A stretch of DNA of 15,748 nt from an uncultured Burkholderiaceae bacterium. Its GTDB lineage: Bacteria > Pseudomonadota > Gammaproteobacteria > Burkholderiales > Burkholderiaceae. The notes beneath the pieces are model-generated. The model worked only from the letters and a program-made list of their open reading frames with translations, was not told the DNA's origin and ran no database searches. Position numbers and translations under genes: made by a program. The stretch lies in the NCBI GenBank assembly GCA_937871985.1, contig CALMPB010000254.1, positions 1-15,748 of the forward strand, given 5' to 3'. Positions 1 through 8,726 of this stretch are shown one piece after another (the first letter of the stretch is position 1; every line of letters starts with the position of its first letter).

Positions 1-396
1 GCGGAGGTGCGCGCGGCGCTCGCGGGCCAGTCAGGCGGCAGCCTGTCGCACGAACTGGCGGCATCGCAAGCCGCACTCGCCACCGCCGGCGTCGCCATCG
101 AGCGTGTGGGCGATCCCGACCAGGTTGCCGATGGTGCCGGAGCGATCCTCGCCATGACGCTGCGCGAAGCGGTGACCAACGTCATCCGCCATGCGGGTGC
201 ATCGCAGTGCCGCCTCGATATTGCTTGCGGCGCGAACGGCGCAACGCTGACCGTGGCCGACAACGGCCGCGGCGGATCGTTCAGGGAAGGCAACGGGCTG
301 ACCGGCATGCGCCAGCGGCTCGCCGCAGCAGGAGGCGACCTTTCGATCGTCACCGATAGCGCGGGCACACAACTCCGTGCGACGGTGCCGGCATGA
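1..396 (+). CDS. Sensor histidine kinase, NarL/DesK type (C-terminal part)
   Basis: This is the C-terminal ATP-binding part of a two-component histidine kinase; the frame is open at the left edge, so the start lies outside the window. The HATPase_c signatures are in order: an N-box (REAVTNVIRHA), a G1 box (DNGRGG) and a G2 box (GNGLTGMRQRL). This short HATPase domain without a separate G3 region is typical of HisKA_3 kinases of the NarL/DesK group, which phosphorylate LuxR-type regulators. The stop codon overlaps the start of the response regulator by 4 bp (ATGA, 393-396), so the two are translationally coupled. The sensor domain is not visible, so the signal is unknown. The position next to a metal-efflux operon is suggestive only, because that operon runs on the other strand and converges on this pair. 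Confidence 0.9.
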   Translation, partial: AEVRAALAGQSGGSLSHELAASQAALATAGVAIERVGDPDQVADGAGAILAMTLREAVTNVIRHAGASQCRLDIACGANGATLTVADNGRGGSFREGNGLTGMRQRLAAAGGDLSIVTDSAGTQLRATVPA

Positions 397-1010
397 CCCT
401 GCCGTCGATCCGCATCGTGGTGGCGGAGGATCAGGCGATGGTGCTCGGCGCAATCGCCGCCCTTCTCGAGCTCGAACCCGATCTGGCCGTGGTGGCGTGT
501 GCGACGAACGGCGATGCCGCGCTCGATCATGTCCGTGTGCTCCGACCCGACATCCTGCTGACCGACATCGAAATGCCGGGGCTGTCGGGTCTGGATCTCG
601 CTCGCGCTGTTCGGGACGAGCGGTTGCCGACGCGCACGATCGTGGTCACCACCTTTGCCCGGCCAGGATATCTCACCCGTGCGAGGGCGGTCGGGGTGCG
701 TGGCTACCTGCTCAAGGACACGCCCGCCGATCAACTTGCCGCAGCGATACGCACCGTGGCCACCGGCGGACAGGTCATTCGCGCCGATCTCGCCGCAGCA
801 ACATGGGAGGCGGGCGACGATCCCCTGACCGACCGGGAGCGCGACGCGCTGCGCCTTGCCGAGCAGGGGCTGTCCAACAAGGAAATTGCCCGCCGCCTCG
901 TTCTATCACCCGGGACGGTTCGCAATTATCTATCCGATGCTGCGGCAAAACTCGGTGCGGCCAATCGTATCGAAGCAGGCCGGGTCGCTCGGAACAATGG
1001 CTGGCTGTGA
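393..1010 (+). CDS. LuxR/NarL-family response regulator (DesR-like)
   Basis: A 205-aa DNA-binding response regulator, the expected length for a receiver plus a LuxR HTH. The receiver covers about residues 5-120: acidic pair E12/D13, phosphoacceptor D58 in LLTDIEMPG, the conserved Thr in VVTTFARPGY (near residue 86), and K108 in GYLLKD. The LuxR-type HTH (about residues 142-203) contains LTDRERDALRLAEQGLSNKEIA and LVLSPGTVRNYLSDAAAKLG. ATG at 393 overlaps the kinase stop in an ATGA. The sequence resembles DesR-type partners of DesK kinases, but the regulon cannot be read from the sequence. The gene faces the convergent metal operon across a 258-bp gap (1011-1268) in which I see no convincing terminator. 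Confidence 0.93.
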   Translation: MTLPSIRIVVAEDQAMVLGAIAALLELEPDLAVVACATNGDAALDHVRVLRPDILLTDIEMPGLSGLDLARAVRDERLPTRTIVVTTFARPGYLTRARAVGVRGYLLKDTPADQLAAAIRTVATGGQVIRADLAAATWEAGDDPLTDRERDALRLAEQGLSNKEIARRLVLSPGTVRNYLSDAAAKLGAANRIEAGRVARNNGWL

Positions 1011-1141
1011 TCGCCCGCTCAGGCTCAATGCGTCGGCGGATTAACAATGTGCGTCCGTCTCACCGATCGTGCGCTGCGTCTCACGGAATGCGCGTCGGGC
1101 GATCCTATCCGTCTCAAACAATGTGCCCCGGAAACCGCTCT

Positions 1142-1231
1142 TTATTGCGCGTTCAGCCGGGCATCATTGCAGGCCGCTACACATAGCAGGGGAGGCAATG
1201 AGCGCTGCCCCAGCAAGGAAGCATATTTCAT
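1142..1231 (-). CDS. Possible 29-aa lipoprotein-like peptide
   Basis: A very short ORF downstream of the membrane-anchor gene on the same strand, in an otherwise empty 258-bp gap. It starts with ATG (1231-1229), preceded by GGAG at about 7 nt, a reasonable Shine-Dalgarno site. The peptide begins MKYASLLGQRS and continues with PPLLCVAAC, which reads like a short signal segment ending in a lipobox-like Cys. Only about 10 residues (NDARLNAQ and neighbours) follow the Cys, so any mature peptide would be tiny. It could be a real small lipoprotein of the efflux operon, the stub of a degraded one, or chance. Conservation in related operons would decide. Confidence 0.25.
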   Translation of the reverse strand: MKYASLLGQRSLPPLLCVAACNDARLNAQ

Positions 1232-1268
1232 AGGTCGTCTCCGGTTGAAGGATTGGCTTGTGGGTAGG

Positions 1269-1871
1269 TCAGGATTTCGGTTTCGCGGCGAAGCTACGGA
1301 ACGTGCCGGTTGCCGTCACCGTAACGGTGACGGGGGAAGAGGTACGGTTACGCCAATACCACCCATGCATCCCGTCGAACGGAGCCTGGAACTCACCTCG
1401 CTCGCCAGCAGACGATCCCTTCTCGTAGCTGGTATATTCGTCAGCCGGCGCATCATGCTCTTCACCATGCAACTCGAAGCGAATTTCCGGTCCGCCGGTT
1501 GTCCAAGCGTAGGTAATCTTGTCCCCAGCGCGCATGTCAGCTTTGACCTCGCGCCCTTCGTCGGGGGCGAGCGTGACCTTCACCTCGGCGCTCTGCGCGG
1601 TCGCTGGCACATTCGACGTTGCCGCCGACGGCGCTGTCGTAGTGGCTGCCGGGACGGTAGCCGTCTCGGCAGCATGTTCGGCCTGCTTCACCTCTCCCAT
1701 GCGAGTGAGGCCAAGCAGGCGTCCCGTCCCGATCGGGTCGACACCATATTCGGCGGGCAGGATCGTCGTCGCGAGCAGCGCGACGGCGACGCCGAAGGCA
1801 AGCGCCGTTGCCCGGTTGAGCTGGTGCAGCGTCGGCAGATCGCCGACGTTCGGCAGATTGGCGTTTTTCAT
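1269..1871 (-). CDS. Membrane-anchored protein of the czc–hupE operon ('transmembrane anchor protein')
   Basis: A 200-aa protein with a short cytoplasmic N-terminus (MKNANLPNVGDLPTL), one hydrophobic segment (about residues 24-41, ALAFGVAVALLATTILPA), an Ala/Thr/Pro-rich linker (about 65-95), and a periplasmic-looking C-terminal domain containing HGEEHDAPADEY and DGMHGWYWRN. This matches proteins usually named 'transmembrane anchor protein' next to HupE- and CzcA-type genes in sphingomonads and relatives; their biochemical role is not established. Its ATG (1871-1869) shares one base with the upstream stop (TGATG), indicating translational coupling. Periplasmic His and acidic residues would suit metal contact, but that is inference. 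Confidence 0.8.
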   Translation of the reverse strand: MKNANLPNVGDLPTLHQLNRATALAFGVAVALLATTILPAEYGVDPIGTGRLLGLTRMGEVKQAEHAAETATVPAATTTAPSAATSNVPATAQSAEVKVTLAPDEGREVKADMRAGDKITYAWTTGGPEIRFELHGEEHDAPADEYTSYEKGSSAGERGEFQAPFDGMHGWYWRNRTSSPVTVTVTATGTFRSFAAKPKS

Positions 1872-2626
1872 CAGGCGTTCCCTTCGAGAATGAGGCCGGC
1901 GAGCTGGTAGCCGGAAAGGACGAAGCCGGCGGTCATCAGGACCACGTTCGCGGCAAAGGCATATCGGCGGAAGCTGGCGGTGCGGCGCCAGTAGCCCATA
2001 ACGATCAGGATCGCGGACAGAGCGAGCAACTGGCCTATTTCGACGCCGACGTTGAACGACAGCAGATTCACCAACAAGCCGTTCGATGGCAGCGCGAAGT
2101 CTTGGAGCTTGGTCGCGAGGCCGAATCCGTGGAACAGGCCGAAGATCAGGACCGCGGCCTTGGTGTTAGGCTGGACGCCGAACCACCGTTGATAGGCACC
2201 GAGATTGTCGAGCGCCTTATAGACCACCGACAGACCGATAATCGCGTCGATCGCATAGGGACTGACGTGGGTGCCGAGCAGAACGCCGGCGATCAGCGTC
2301 GTGCTGTGGCCGATCGCGAACAGCGTCACGTAGGCTGCGACCTGCTTCATCCGGTAGAGGAAGAAGATCACCCCGAACAGGAACAGCAGATGGTCGTAGC
2401 CTGTGACCATGTGCTTGGCGCCGAGATAGAGGAAGGCGCCGGGGGCGGGTCCGTTGATCGTCTCGATGAATGCCTGATCGCCTTTGGCGACCCCATGTGC
2501 ATAGGCGGCGCTCGCCATGAACGTCGCGGTGGCGACGGCAAGGAGCGTCGTCACCCCTCTCAAACGCAGCGGGAGCAGCCACGGGCGGTTGGATGATGTT
2601 TCCACGGTAAGTTGTCTCCGCTTCAT
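1871..2626 (-). CDS. HupE/UreJ-family membrane protein
   Basis: A 251-aa polytopic inner-membrane protein. The frame is open further upstream, but I place the start at ATG 2626-2624: it forms a TGATG overlap with the czcA stop and gives a normal N-terminus (MKRRQLTVETSS, a hydrophobic stretch, then ASAAYA before HGVAKGDQAF), a signal peptide cleaved after AYA. The mature part has about six membrane segments with His motifs typical of HupE/UreJ proteins: GAKHMVTGYDHLLFLFG, AIGHSTTLIAG and FGLFHGFGLA. Classical HupE/UreJ members move nickel or cobalt. This longer type with a signal peptide is often found inside metal-efflux operons, where its role is uncertain. Embedding between CzcA and the anchor protein argues for a function in resistance rather than hydrogenase or urease maturation. 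Confidence 0.88.
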   Translation of the reverse strand: MKRRQLTVETSSNRPWLLPLRLRGVTTLLAVATATFMASAAYAHGVAKGDQAFIETINGPAPGAFLYLGAKHMVTGYDHLLFLFGVIFFLYRMKQVAAYVTLFAIGHSTTLIAGVLLGTHVSPYAIDAIIGLSVVYKALDNLGAYQRWFGVQPNTKAAVLIFGLFHGFGLATKLQDFALPSNGLLVNLLSFNVGVEIGQLLALSAILIVMGYWRRTASFRRYAFAANVVLMTAGFVLSGYQLAGLILEGNA

Positions 2627-5600
2627 CACGCGAGCGCGTGGGCCGGGGTGGCAGAATCGGTACGTCGCCGCTGCGACCATCGACCCGCGAGGGCGGTGAT
2701 CGCCGGGAGCACCAGCAAGGTGAGGGCGGTCGATGTGATGAGGCCACCAATGACGACGGTCGCGAGCGGCCGTTGCACCTCGGCGCCGGTGCCGGTAGCC
2801 AGCGCCATCGGCACGAAGCCGAGCGACGCCACCAACGCGGTCATCAGTACCGGGCGGACGCGCTCCATCGCACCGCCCACGATCGCATCGTCGTCGCTTG
2901 CCCCTTCCTCACGATGCTTCCCGATCGCGCTCATCATCACGAGGCCGTTGAGGACAGCGACGCCCGATAGAGCGATGAACCCGACCGCTGCGGTGATTGA
3001 GAAGGGGATACCGCGCAGCAGCAGCGCAAACACGCCCCCGGCGAGTGCCATCGGCACCGCCGAGAACACGATCGCCGCCGACACGAAGCTGCCGAGCGCC
3101 ATGTAGAGCAGGGCGTAGATCGCGATAAAGCAGATCGGCACGACGATCAGCAGACGCAGCCGAGCCGATTGCAGACTCTCGAAGGTGCCGCCCCACTCGG
3201 TATACATGCCGGCGGGGAGCTGTATCTGGCCGATCTTCGCCTGCGCTTCCTCGACGAACCCGCCAAGGTCGCGCCCGCGGACGTTGATCTGCACGACCAC
3301 CATCCGCTTGCCGTTCTCACGACTGATCTGGTTCAACCCCTGCGTGTAGTTGAACCGGGCGACCTGGCTAAGCGGGATCGAGCGCGCCACCTGACCTTCG
3401 GCCGCGGGCAGCATCACCGGGATCGACCCCAGCGTCTCAAGGTCATCCCGCTGCGCGTCGGGGAGGCGGACCACGACGTCGAACCGCCGGTCTCCCTCGA
3501 ACAGCAACCCGGCCTCACGACCGCCAAGCGCAGCCGAGACAGTGTTCGCCACCTCCTCGACCGACAGGCCGTAACGGCCCGCCGCTTGCCGATCGATCTG
3601 CACATCGAAGGTCGGCGCGCCGGACGTTTGCTCGGCGCTCACGTCGCCAGCGCCGGGAATGGTGCGCATGACGGCGGCGATGCGACGCGCCTGTTCGCTC
3701 ATCGCGTCAAGGTCGTCGCCGTAGAGCTTGATCGCGACGTCGGCGCGGACGCCAGCAATTAGCTCGTTGAAGCGCATCTGGATCGGTTGCTGGATCTCCG
3801 TGCGGTTGCCGATCAACGGTTTCATCCGCTCCTCAATGCGGCGAAGAATGTCCTCCTTGCTTTTCACCTCCGCCGGCCATTCGTCCTCCGGCTTGGGGAT
3901 GACGTAGGTGTCCGACGCATTAGGCGGCATCGGGTCGGTGCCGAGATCGGCGTTGCCGTTCTTGGAGAAGACCAGCGCCACCTCCGGCAGCGTCTTCAAT
4001 GCGTTCTCGATCTGGAGCTGCATCTGCGTCGATTGGTCGATCGACGCCGACGGCACGCGGAAGTTGGTGACGGTTATGTCCTTCTCGTCGAGCTGCGGCA
4101 TGAACTCCTCGCCGAGCAAGCCAAAGCTCAGCACGGCCGCAACGAACACGCCGACACCGCCCAGGATGAAGGGCATCGGGCGGGCGACAGCCCGGCCCAG
4201 CACGGGGGCGTAGCGTTCCTTGAACCAGCGGATCGGCTTCACTTCCGTCTCACTGACCCGGCCCTTGACGACGATCGCGATCATCGCGGGAACGAAGGTA
4301 AGCGACAGGACGAAAGCAGAGGCGAGCGCCACCATCAACGTGATCGCCATCGGCGCGAACGTCTTGCCCTCGACGCCCTGGAAGGTGAGCAGGGGCACGA
4401 AGACGAGGAAGATGATGAGCTGACCATAAACGGTCGGCCGCACCATCTCCTTGGCCGCGAGCGTCGTTTCCTCCATCCGCTCTTCGCGGGTGAGAAGCCG
4501 GCCTTCATGCTCCTGGCGCTCGGCAAGGCGGCGAAGCGCATTCTCGACGATGATGACGGCGCCGTCGACGATCAGCCCGAAGTCGAGCGCCCCCAGGCTC
4601 ATCAGGTTGCCCGACACGCCCAACCCGTTCATCCCTGCGGCCGTCATCAACATGGTAATCGGGATGACTGCGGCGGTGATGAGCGCGGCGCGGATGTTGC
4701 CGAGGAGCAGGAACAGCACGACGATGACGAGCAGCGCGCCTTCGGTCAGGTTCTTTTCCACCGTCGCGATCGTCGCGTTGACGAGCTTCGAGCGGTTATA
4801 GACAGGCTCGGCGAACACGTCGGGCGGCAGCGCCTTGTTGATCTGCGTCAGCTTCTCGGCGGCATCGGTCGCGACGATGCGGCTGTTGTCCCCAACCAGC
4901 ATCAGCACCGTCGAGATGACCGCTTCCGATCCCATGCGGCTGCCGGAGCCGGTGCGGACCGCACCGCCGATCACCACCTGGCCCACGTCCTTGACGCGGA
5001 CGGGGACGCCGTTGCGGGTCGCGACGACGGCTTCCTGAATGTCCTCGATCGACTTCAGACGAGCATCGGCGCGGACAAGGAAGCTCTCGCCGGCGCGGCG
5101 GACATAGTTGGACCCGGCGGAGAGGTTGGCCCGCTCCATCGCGTCCGCCAGCTCCGTGACGGACAATCCATAGCTGGCGAGCGCGTTGAGGTTTGGCTCG
5201 ATCAGATATTGCTTCACATAGCCGCCGTTGGAATCGACGCCGGCGACGCCGCGCACCGCCCGCATCTGCGGGCGGATGACCCAGTCTTGGACCGTGCGGA
5301 GATAGGCGGCTTTTGCCAGTTCGGTGGTTAGCCGCTCGCCCTCGGGGGTGAGATAGCTGCCGTCCGACTGCCAGCCCGGTTTGCCGTCGACCGTCTTCAG
5401 GCCCTTGCCGTCAGGATGACGGAAGGCGACCGAATAGAAGAAGATTTCGCCAAGCCCCGTGCTGAGCGGCGCGAGGATCGGCTGCGCGTTGGCGGGAAGG
5501 CTGTCGCGCGACTGCGCAAGCCGTTCCGTGACCTGCTGGCGCGCGAAGTAGATATCGGTGCGATCGGTGAATACCGCCGTCACCTGGCTGAAGCCGTTGC

Positions 5601-5859
5601 GCGAGATAGAGCGCGTCATCTCAAGCCCTGGGATACCGGCCAGCGCCGTCTCCACCGGGAACGTCACCTGCTTCTCGATATCGACCGGCCCCAAGGTCGG
5701 AGCGAAGGTGCTGATCTGGACCTGCCGGTTGGTGACGTCGGGCACGGCGTCGATCGGCAGCTTGGTAATCTGCCAGAGGCCGAAGCCGATGACGACGAGG
5801 GTCAGGAAGGCGACAAGCCATCGCATCCGGACCGAAAGGGAGAGGATGCGGCCGATCAT
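2626..5859 (-). CDS. czcA: CzcA-type heavy-metal RND efflux pump
   Basis: A 1077-aa inner-membrane proton/cation antiporter, full length for the HME-RND family. The N-terminus (MIGRILSLSVRMRWLVAFLT) is the first transmembrane helix, followed by the family signature LPIDAVPDVTNRQVQI near residues 34-50. The proton-relay helix TM4 reads DFGLIVDGAVIIVEN, with D426, D432 and E439; this is the divalent-cation (Co/Zn/Cd or Co/Ni) type and differs from the CusA monovalent type. RPTVYGQLIIF and TFVPAMIAI complete the first membrane domain. The pump forms a trans-envelope complex with CzcB and CzcC. The start overlaps czcB by 4 bp and the stop overlaps the HupE gene by 1 bp. I cannot separate Czc from Cnr/Ncc specificity by reading; the neighbouring HupE protein would also suit Ni/Co. 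Confidence 0.96.
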   Translation of the reverse strand: MIGRILSLSVRMRWLVAFLTLVVIGFGLWQITKLPIDAVPDVTNRQVQISTFAPTLGPVDIEKQVTFPVETALAGIPGLEMTRSISRNGFSQVTAVFTDRTDIYFARQQVTERLAQSRDSLPANAQPILAPLSTGLGEIFFYSVAFRHPDGKGLKTVDGKPGWQSDGSYLTPEGERLTTELAKAAYLRTVQDWVIRPQMRAVRGVAGVDSNGGYVKQYLIEPNLNALASYGLSVTELADAMERANLSAGSNYVRRAGESFLVRADARLKSIEDIQEAVVATRNGVPVRVKDVGQVVIGGAVRTGSGSRMGSEAVISTVLMLVGDNSRIVATDAAEKLTQINKALPPDVFAEPVYNRSKLVNATIATVEKNLTEGALLVIVVLFLLLGNIRAALITAAVIPITMLMTAAGMNGLGVSGNLMSLGALDFGLIVDGAVIIVENALRRLAERQEHEGRLLTREERMEETTLAAKEMVRPTVYGQLIIFLVFVPLLTFQGVEGKTFAPMAITLMVALASAFVLSLTFVPAMIAIVVKGRVSETEVKPIRWFKERYAPVLGRAVARPMPFILGGVGVFVAAVLSFGLLGEEFMPQLDEKDITVTNFRVPSASIDQSTQMQLQIENALKTLPEVALVFSKNGNADLGTDPMPPNASDTYVIPKPEDEWPAEVKSKEDILRRIEERMKPLIGNRTEIQQPIQMRFNELIAGVRADVAIKLYGDDLDAMSEQARRIAAVMRTIPGAGDVSAEQTSGAPTFDVQIDRQAAGRYGLSVEEVANTVSAALGGREAGLLFEGDRRFDVVVRLPDAQRDDLETLGSIPVMLPAAEGQVARSIPLSQVARFNYTQGLNQISRENGKRMVVVQINVRGRDLGGFVEEAQAKIGQIQLPAGMYTEWGGTFESLQSARLRLLIVVPICFIAIYALLYMALGSFVSAAIVFSAVPMALAGGVFALLLRGIPFSITAAVGFIALSGVAVLNGLVMMSAIGKHREEGASDDDAIVGGAMERVRPVLMTALVASLGFVPMALATGTGAEVQRPLATVVIGGLITSTALTLLVLPAITALAGRWSQRRRTDSATPAHALA

Positions 5860-7010
5860 TCCGCCGACTCCTTCTCGATCTCGGCCTTGAGAAGGAAAGC
5901 GTTGGTGATGGCGATCTGTGTGCCGGCGGCGAGGCCGCCGGTGATCGCCACCATCCCACCCGATCGGCTGCCGATCTGAACCCGCTGCGCGCGGAAGCCC
6001 TGGCCGGTGCGGACGAACACCACGCTGTCGCTGCCAAGCGTCTGCACCGCGTCTTGCGGCACCATCACGCCGCTCTTTGCGGCTCCACCACTGGCAAGGA
6101 TGCGGGCCTGAACAAGCTGGCCTGGGGCAAGCGTGCTGCCGCCGGCGGTCGGCGTGACGACGACCGTCGCGGTCCGCGATTGCGGATCGACGACGCCGGT
6201 CGCCGACCGCACCCGCCCTTCGATCGTGTGACCGTCTGTGGTGGTCAGCTCTACCCTGTCGCCTTCTCGGACACGGCCAGCATCGGCAGGCGGGACGCTT
6301 GCGGTGATCTGAAGCCGGCGTGGATCGGCGACCCGGAACAACTCGGTTTCAGCCGCGACGAACTGGCCGAGATTGGCACCGGCATTGGTGACGCGCCCCG
6401 CGACGGGGCTGACGACCGCGACCGATCGACCGTCGCCCGAAACACGGGCCGCGCCTGCGGCGGCGCTGGCCCGTCGGGCGTCGGCCTGGGCGACGGCAAG
6501 GTTGGCCTGCGCCGATTCATAGTCGGCGCGGGGAGTCACGCCCTGCGCGAGCAAGCCGCGCTCTCGTTCGAGCTGACGCGCGGCGAGGGTGACGCGCGCG
6601 GACGCGGCCGAGCGGTCGGCCGCGATTTGCGAAGCATCGCGGCTCTCGACCAACGCAAGGGTCTGGCCGGCGCGAACCGGATCGCCGATGCGGACCATGA
6701 TACGGCTGACCGTGCCTGGCGCGCGCGCGGTCAGCACCGCCTCGGCGTCGGGCGTCGCCTCGACCGTGGCGGAGGCAAGGATCGCGGCGTCCAGCTCGCC
6801 GGAGGCCGCCGGGGCGACGGTGATCTGCGATGCCGAAAGCGCCTGTTGCGTCATCGCAACCGTGTTCGACGGCTTCGACGGCGCTGCGGCCTCCGTAGGG
6901 TCAGGGGTGGGCGGCGGCGATTGAGTGAGGCGCGCAGCGCCAAAGCCGAGCGCTGCGGCGGCAACCAGGCCGATAGCGGCGCCGGTATAAAGACGATTTC
7001 TATCGGTCAT
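5856..7010 (-). CDS. czcB: CzcB-type periplasmic adaptor (membrane fusion protein)
   Basis: A 384-aa periplasmic adaptor that bridges CzcA and CzcC. An N-terminal hydrophobic anchor (LYTGAAIGLVAAAALGFGAARL) is followed by a Pro-rich linker. Next come a first lipoyl half (EAVLTARAPGTVSRIMVRIGDPVRAGQTL), a helical hairpin rich in Ala, Arg and Gln (about residues 155-200), the second lipoyl half (VVSPVAGRVTNAGANLGQFV), and beta-barrel and membrane-proximal domains ending near KAEIEKE. I see no His-rich metal-binding extension of the kind found in some CzcB proteins. It overlaps czcC and czcA by 4 bp each (ATGA), so the three pump parts are translationally coupled. Confidence 0.94.
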   Translation of the reverse strand: MTDRNRLYTGAAIGLVAAAALGFGAARLTQSPPPTPDPTEAAAPSKPSNTVAMTQQALSASQITVAPAASGELDAAILASATVEATPDAEAVLTARAPGTVSRIMVRIGDPVRAGQTLALVESRDASQIAADRSAASARVTLAARQLERERGLLAQGVTPRADYESAQANLAVAQADARRASAAAGAARVSGDGRSVAVVSPVAGRVTNAGANLGQFVAAETELFRVADPRRLQITASVPPADAGRVREGDRVELTTTDGHTIEGRVRSATGVVDPQSRTATVVVTPTAGGSTLAPGQLVQARILASGGAAKSGVMVPQDAVQTLGSDSVVFVRTGQGFRAQRVQIGSRSGGMVAITGGLAAGTQIAITNAFLLKAEIEKESAE

Positions 7011-8266
7011 TGAACCGCTTCTCCGGTGATGGTGAGGCCCTGCAGGCGGGCAAGGTTGGCGCGAGCGTCGATACGGGCGCTCACGGCGTCGAGAAGGACG
7101 ACCCTCGTGGCCCCCAGATTGCGACGAGCGGCAAGAAGTTCGATCAGAGGCGACTTCCCGGCCTCATATGCTACGCGGGCGAGGCGATAGGCCTCCTCGG
7201 CCGTCGCCAGCGTGCGCTCGGCGGCAACGGCTCGCTGGTCCGCCGCTTCCACGAGGGCAAGCGCCGCGCGGCTTCCAGTCTCGGCGTCCAATCGCGCGAT
7301 GGCCGCGCGCGCTTCAGCCCCCTGTAAGTCGGCTTGAGCGGCGGAAATGTTGCCGCGGTTGCGGTCGAACAAGGGAAGTGGGATGCCAATTCCGGCGACG
7401 ATGGCGGGGCCGCTGGCGACCCTGAGCTGTCGAACACCGAGCTGCGCAGTGACATTCGGGATCGCGAGCCGCTGCTGCAGCGTCACGGCCCGGGCGGCCG
7501 CATCTCGTTCCGCCTCGGCAACCTTGACGGTGGTCGCTTGCATCGGATCGATCGGACCCGTGGCGGGGCGTGCATTGAGCCGACCGACGAGCGATTCAGA
7601 CACACCCGTGAAGGGTATGGGAACCCCGGCCAAAGCTGAGAGACGTGCGAGTGCAACGGTCTTTTGCGCACGTACCGTCTCGAGATCAGCCCGAAGCGTG
7701 TTGAGGTCGGTTTCGGCTTGTAGTTGGCGCAGCCGCGCTTCCTTGCCAGCACCAACCAGAGCCTGCGCGACCTTCAAATCCTGGGTTGCCGCTTCAACCT
7801 GATCCTCGGCGATGCTGATGCGGCGCTCGGCAAGTTCGGCACCGGCATAGGCACGGGCTAGCTCGGTCGCATAGAGTAATCGGCCGTCTCTGGTACGCGC
7901 CTGTGCGAGAACGATGCCGGCTTCGCCGGCGGCTATCCGCGCAGATCGCTTGCCACCCAACTCGATAGGCTGATCGATCTGAAATGTCGTCTGTTGCTGA
8001 TTGCTGGCATTGCGGAGCGTGTCGCCCGCAAAGTTTTCCGCATAGACAGAGACAGTAGGATTAGGTCGAGCGCGCGCCTGTTCGGCGACACCTCGCGCCC
8101 GAGCTATCTCTGCATCAAGTACCGTAACGCGTGGCGTGGTCTGTGCGTCGCGCAAAAGTTGGGCGAATGGTGGGGCGGTCTGCGACCATGCCGCGCCCGC
8201 TGGCCATAGCGCCGCAAGCGTGCCGGCCAACGCAAGCGTGCGCTGCCGGCGATAATAGCCGTTCAT
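7007..8266 (-). CDS. czcC: CzcC-type outer-membrane efflux protein (TolC family)
   Basis: A 419-aa outer-membrane channel subunit. The N-terminus MNGYYRRQRTLALAGTLAALWPAGAAWSQ is a signal peptide with likely cleavage after AWS or nearby. Two outer-membrane-efflux repeats follow, rich in long Ala/Glu/Arg helices: ARPNPTVSVYAENF starts the first barrel strand, and GIGIPLPLFDRNRGNISAA is the typical second-repeat motif. YEAGKSPLIELLAARRNL matches the end of the second helical repeat. Length and motifs fit CzcC/CnrC. It is the first gene of the tightly overlapped czcCBA set and lies 53 bp downstream of the small His-rich protein. Confidence 0.93.
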   Translation of the reverse strand: MNGYYRRQRTLALAGTLAALWPAGAAWSQTAPPFAQLLRDAQTTPRVTVLDAEIARARGVAEQARARPNPTVSVYAENFAGDTLRNASNQQQTTFQIDQPIELGGKRSARIAAGEAGIVLAQARTRDGRLLYATELARAYAGAELAERRISIAEDQVEAATQDLKVAQALVGAGKEARLRQLQAETDLNTLRADLETVRAQKTVALARLSALAGVPIPFTGVSESLVGRLNARPATGPIDPMQATTVKVAEAERDAAARAVTLQQRLAIPNVTAQLGVRQLRVASGPAIVAGIGIPLPLFDRNRGNISAAQADLQGAEARAAIARLDAETGSRAALALVEAADQRAVAAERTLATAEEAYRLARVAYEAGKSPLIELLAARRNLGATRVVLLDAVSARIDARANLARLQGLTITGEAVQ

Positions 8267-8319
8267 ATTCCATGATCCTCCAGAGGTAAGTCAGGCGGCG
8301 TATCGCGCGCCGGCAAGAC

Positions 8320-8685
8320 TCAACCGCGAGGAGGGCGAAGAAGCTTTGAGGGATCGATCGTGCTGAGAAGTGAGGCCGTCAGTATCGACCATGTACGAGT
8401 AGCGACGATCGTTGGTACAGGGGCGGTCGTGGGTCCGCCGAACGCGACCCAGTGGCCAGCGGCATGTGCTAGAAGATGCACCGGGCCGACATCGCCGCTT
8501 TCCTTGTCGGGAGCGTGTTCGCCTTGCTCTGCCGTAACATCGTGATGGTGGTCGACCACAGCGACTTTAATCGGATTATGGTCATGGACGGTGGCGCTAT
8601 GCCATCCCGACGCCACGAGAAGACCGAGCATGGCAACAAGTGCCAGCACGGCTCCAAGGAACGTAGGAGAATGACGCATCGCCAT
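8320..8685 (-). CDS. Small His-rich exported protein at the czcI position
   Basis: A small protein directly upstream of czcC on the same strand. The frame is open from an ATG at 8742, but I prefer the paired ATGs at 8685 and 8679 (MAMRHSPTFLGA). From there a clean signal or anchor segment follows at once (FLGAVLALVAMLGLLVASGW), giving about 121 aa; no start has a strong Shine-Dalgarno site. The mature part is rich in His and Asp (HDHNPIK, DHHHDV, GEHAPDKES, HLLAHAAGHW) and ends LLRPPRG. Small His-rich exported proteins named CzcI or CnrY/X-like occupy this place in other czc operons, where they affect induction or bind metal. The similarity here is in position and composition, not recognised sequence. 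Confidence 0.7.
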   Translation of the reverse strand: MAMRHSPTFLGAVLALVAMLGLLVASGWHSATVHDHNPIKVAVVDHHHDVTAEQGEHAPDKESGDVGPVHLLAHAAGHWVAFGGPTTAPVPTIVATRTWSILTASLLSTIDPSKLLRPPRG

Positions 8686-8726
8686 AGCGGGGGGTCTAGG
8701 CTGATAGCGACCACGGGGCAACAAGA

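Noticed and set aside
1011..1141. Repeated CCGTCTCA and AACAATGTGC words after the response regulator
   Set aside because: Two short copies of each at irregular spacing; no array, palindrome or clear site emerges.
2627..2680. Longer start for the HupE-type protein
   Set aside because: It would place 18 residues before a normal signal peptide and overlap czcA by 54 bp, whereas ATG 2626 gives a standard coupled start.
3787..5331. 514-codon open frame on the plus strand
   Set aside because: It lies wholly opposite czcA, is full of His, Arg and Asp with no domain pattern, and is the expected antisense shadow of a GC-rich gene.
6054..7013. 319-codon plus-strand frame
   Set aside because: Antisense shadow of czcB; Gly/Arg repeats without any family features.
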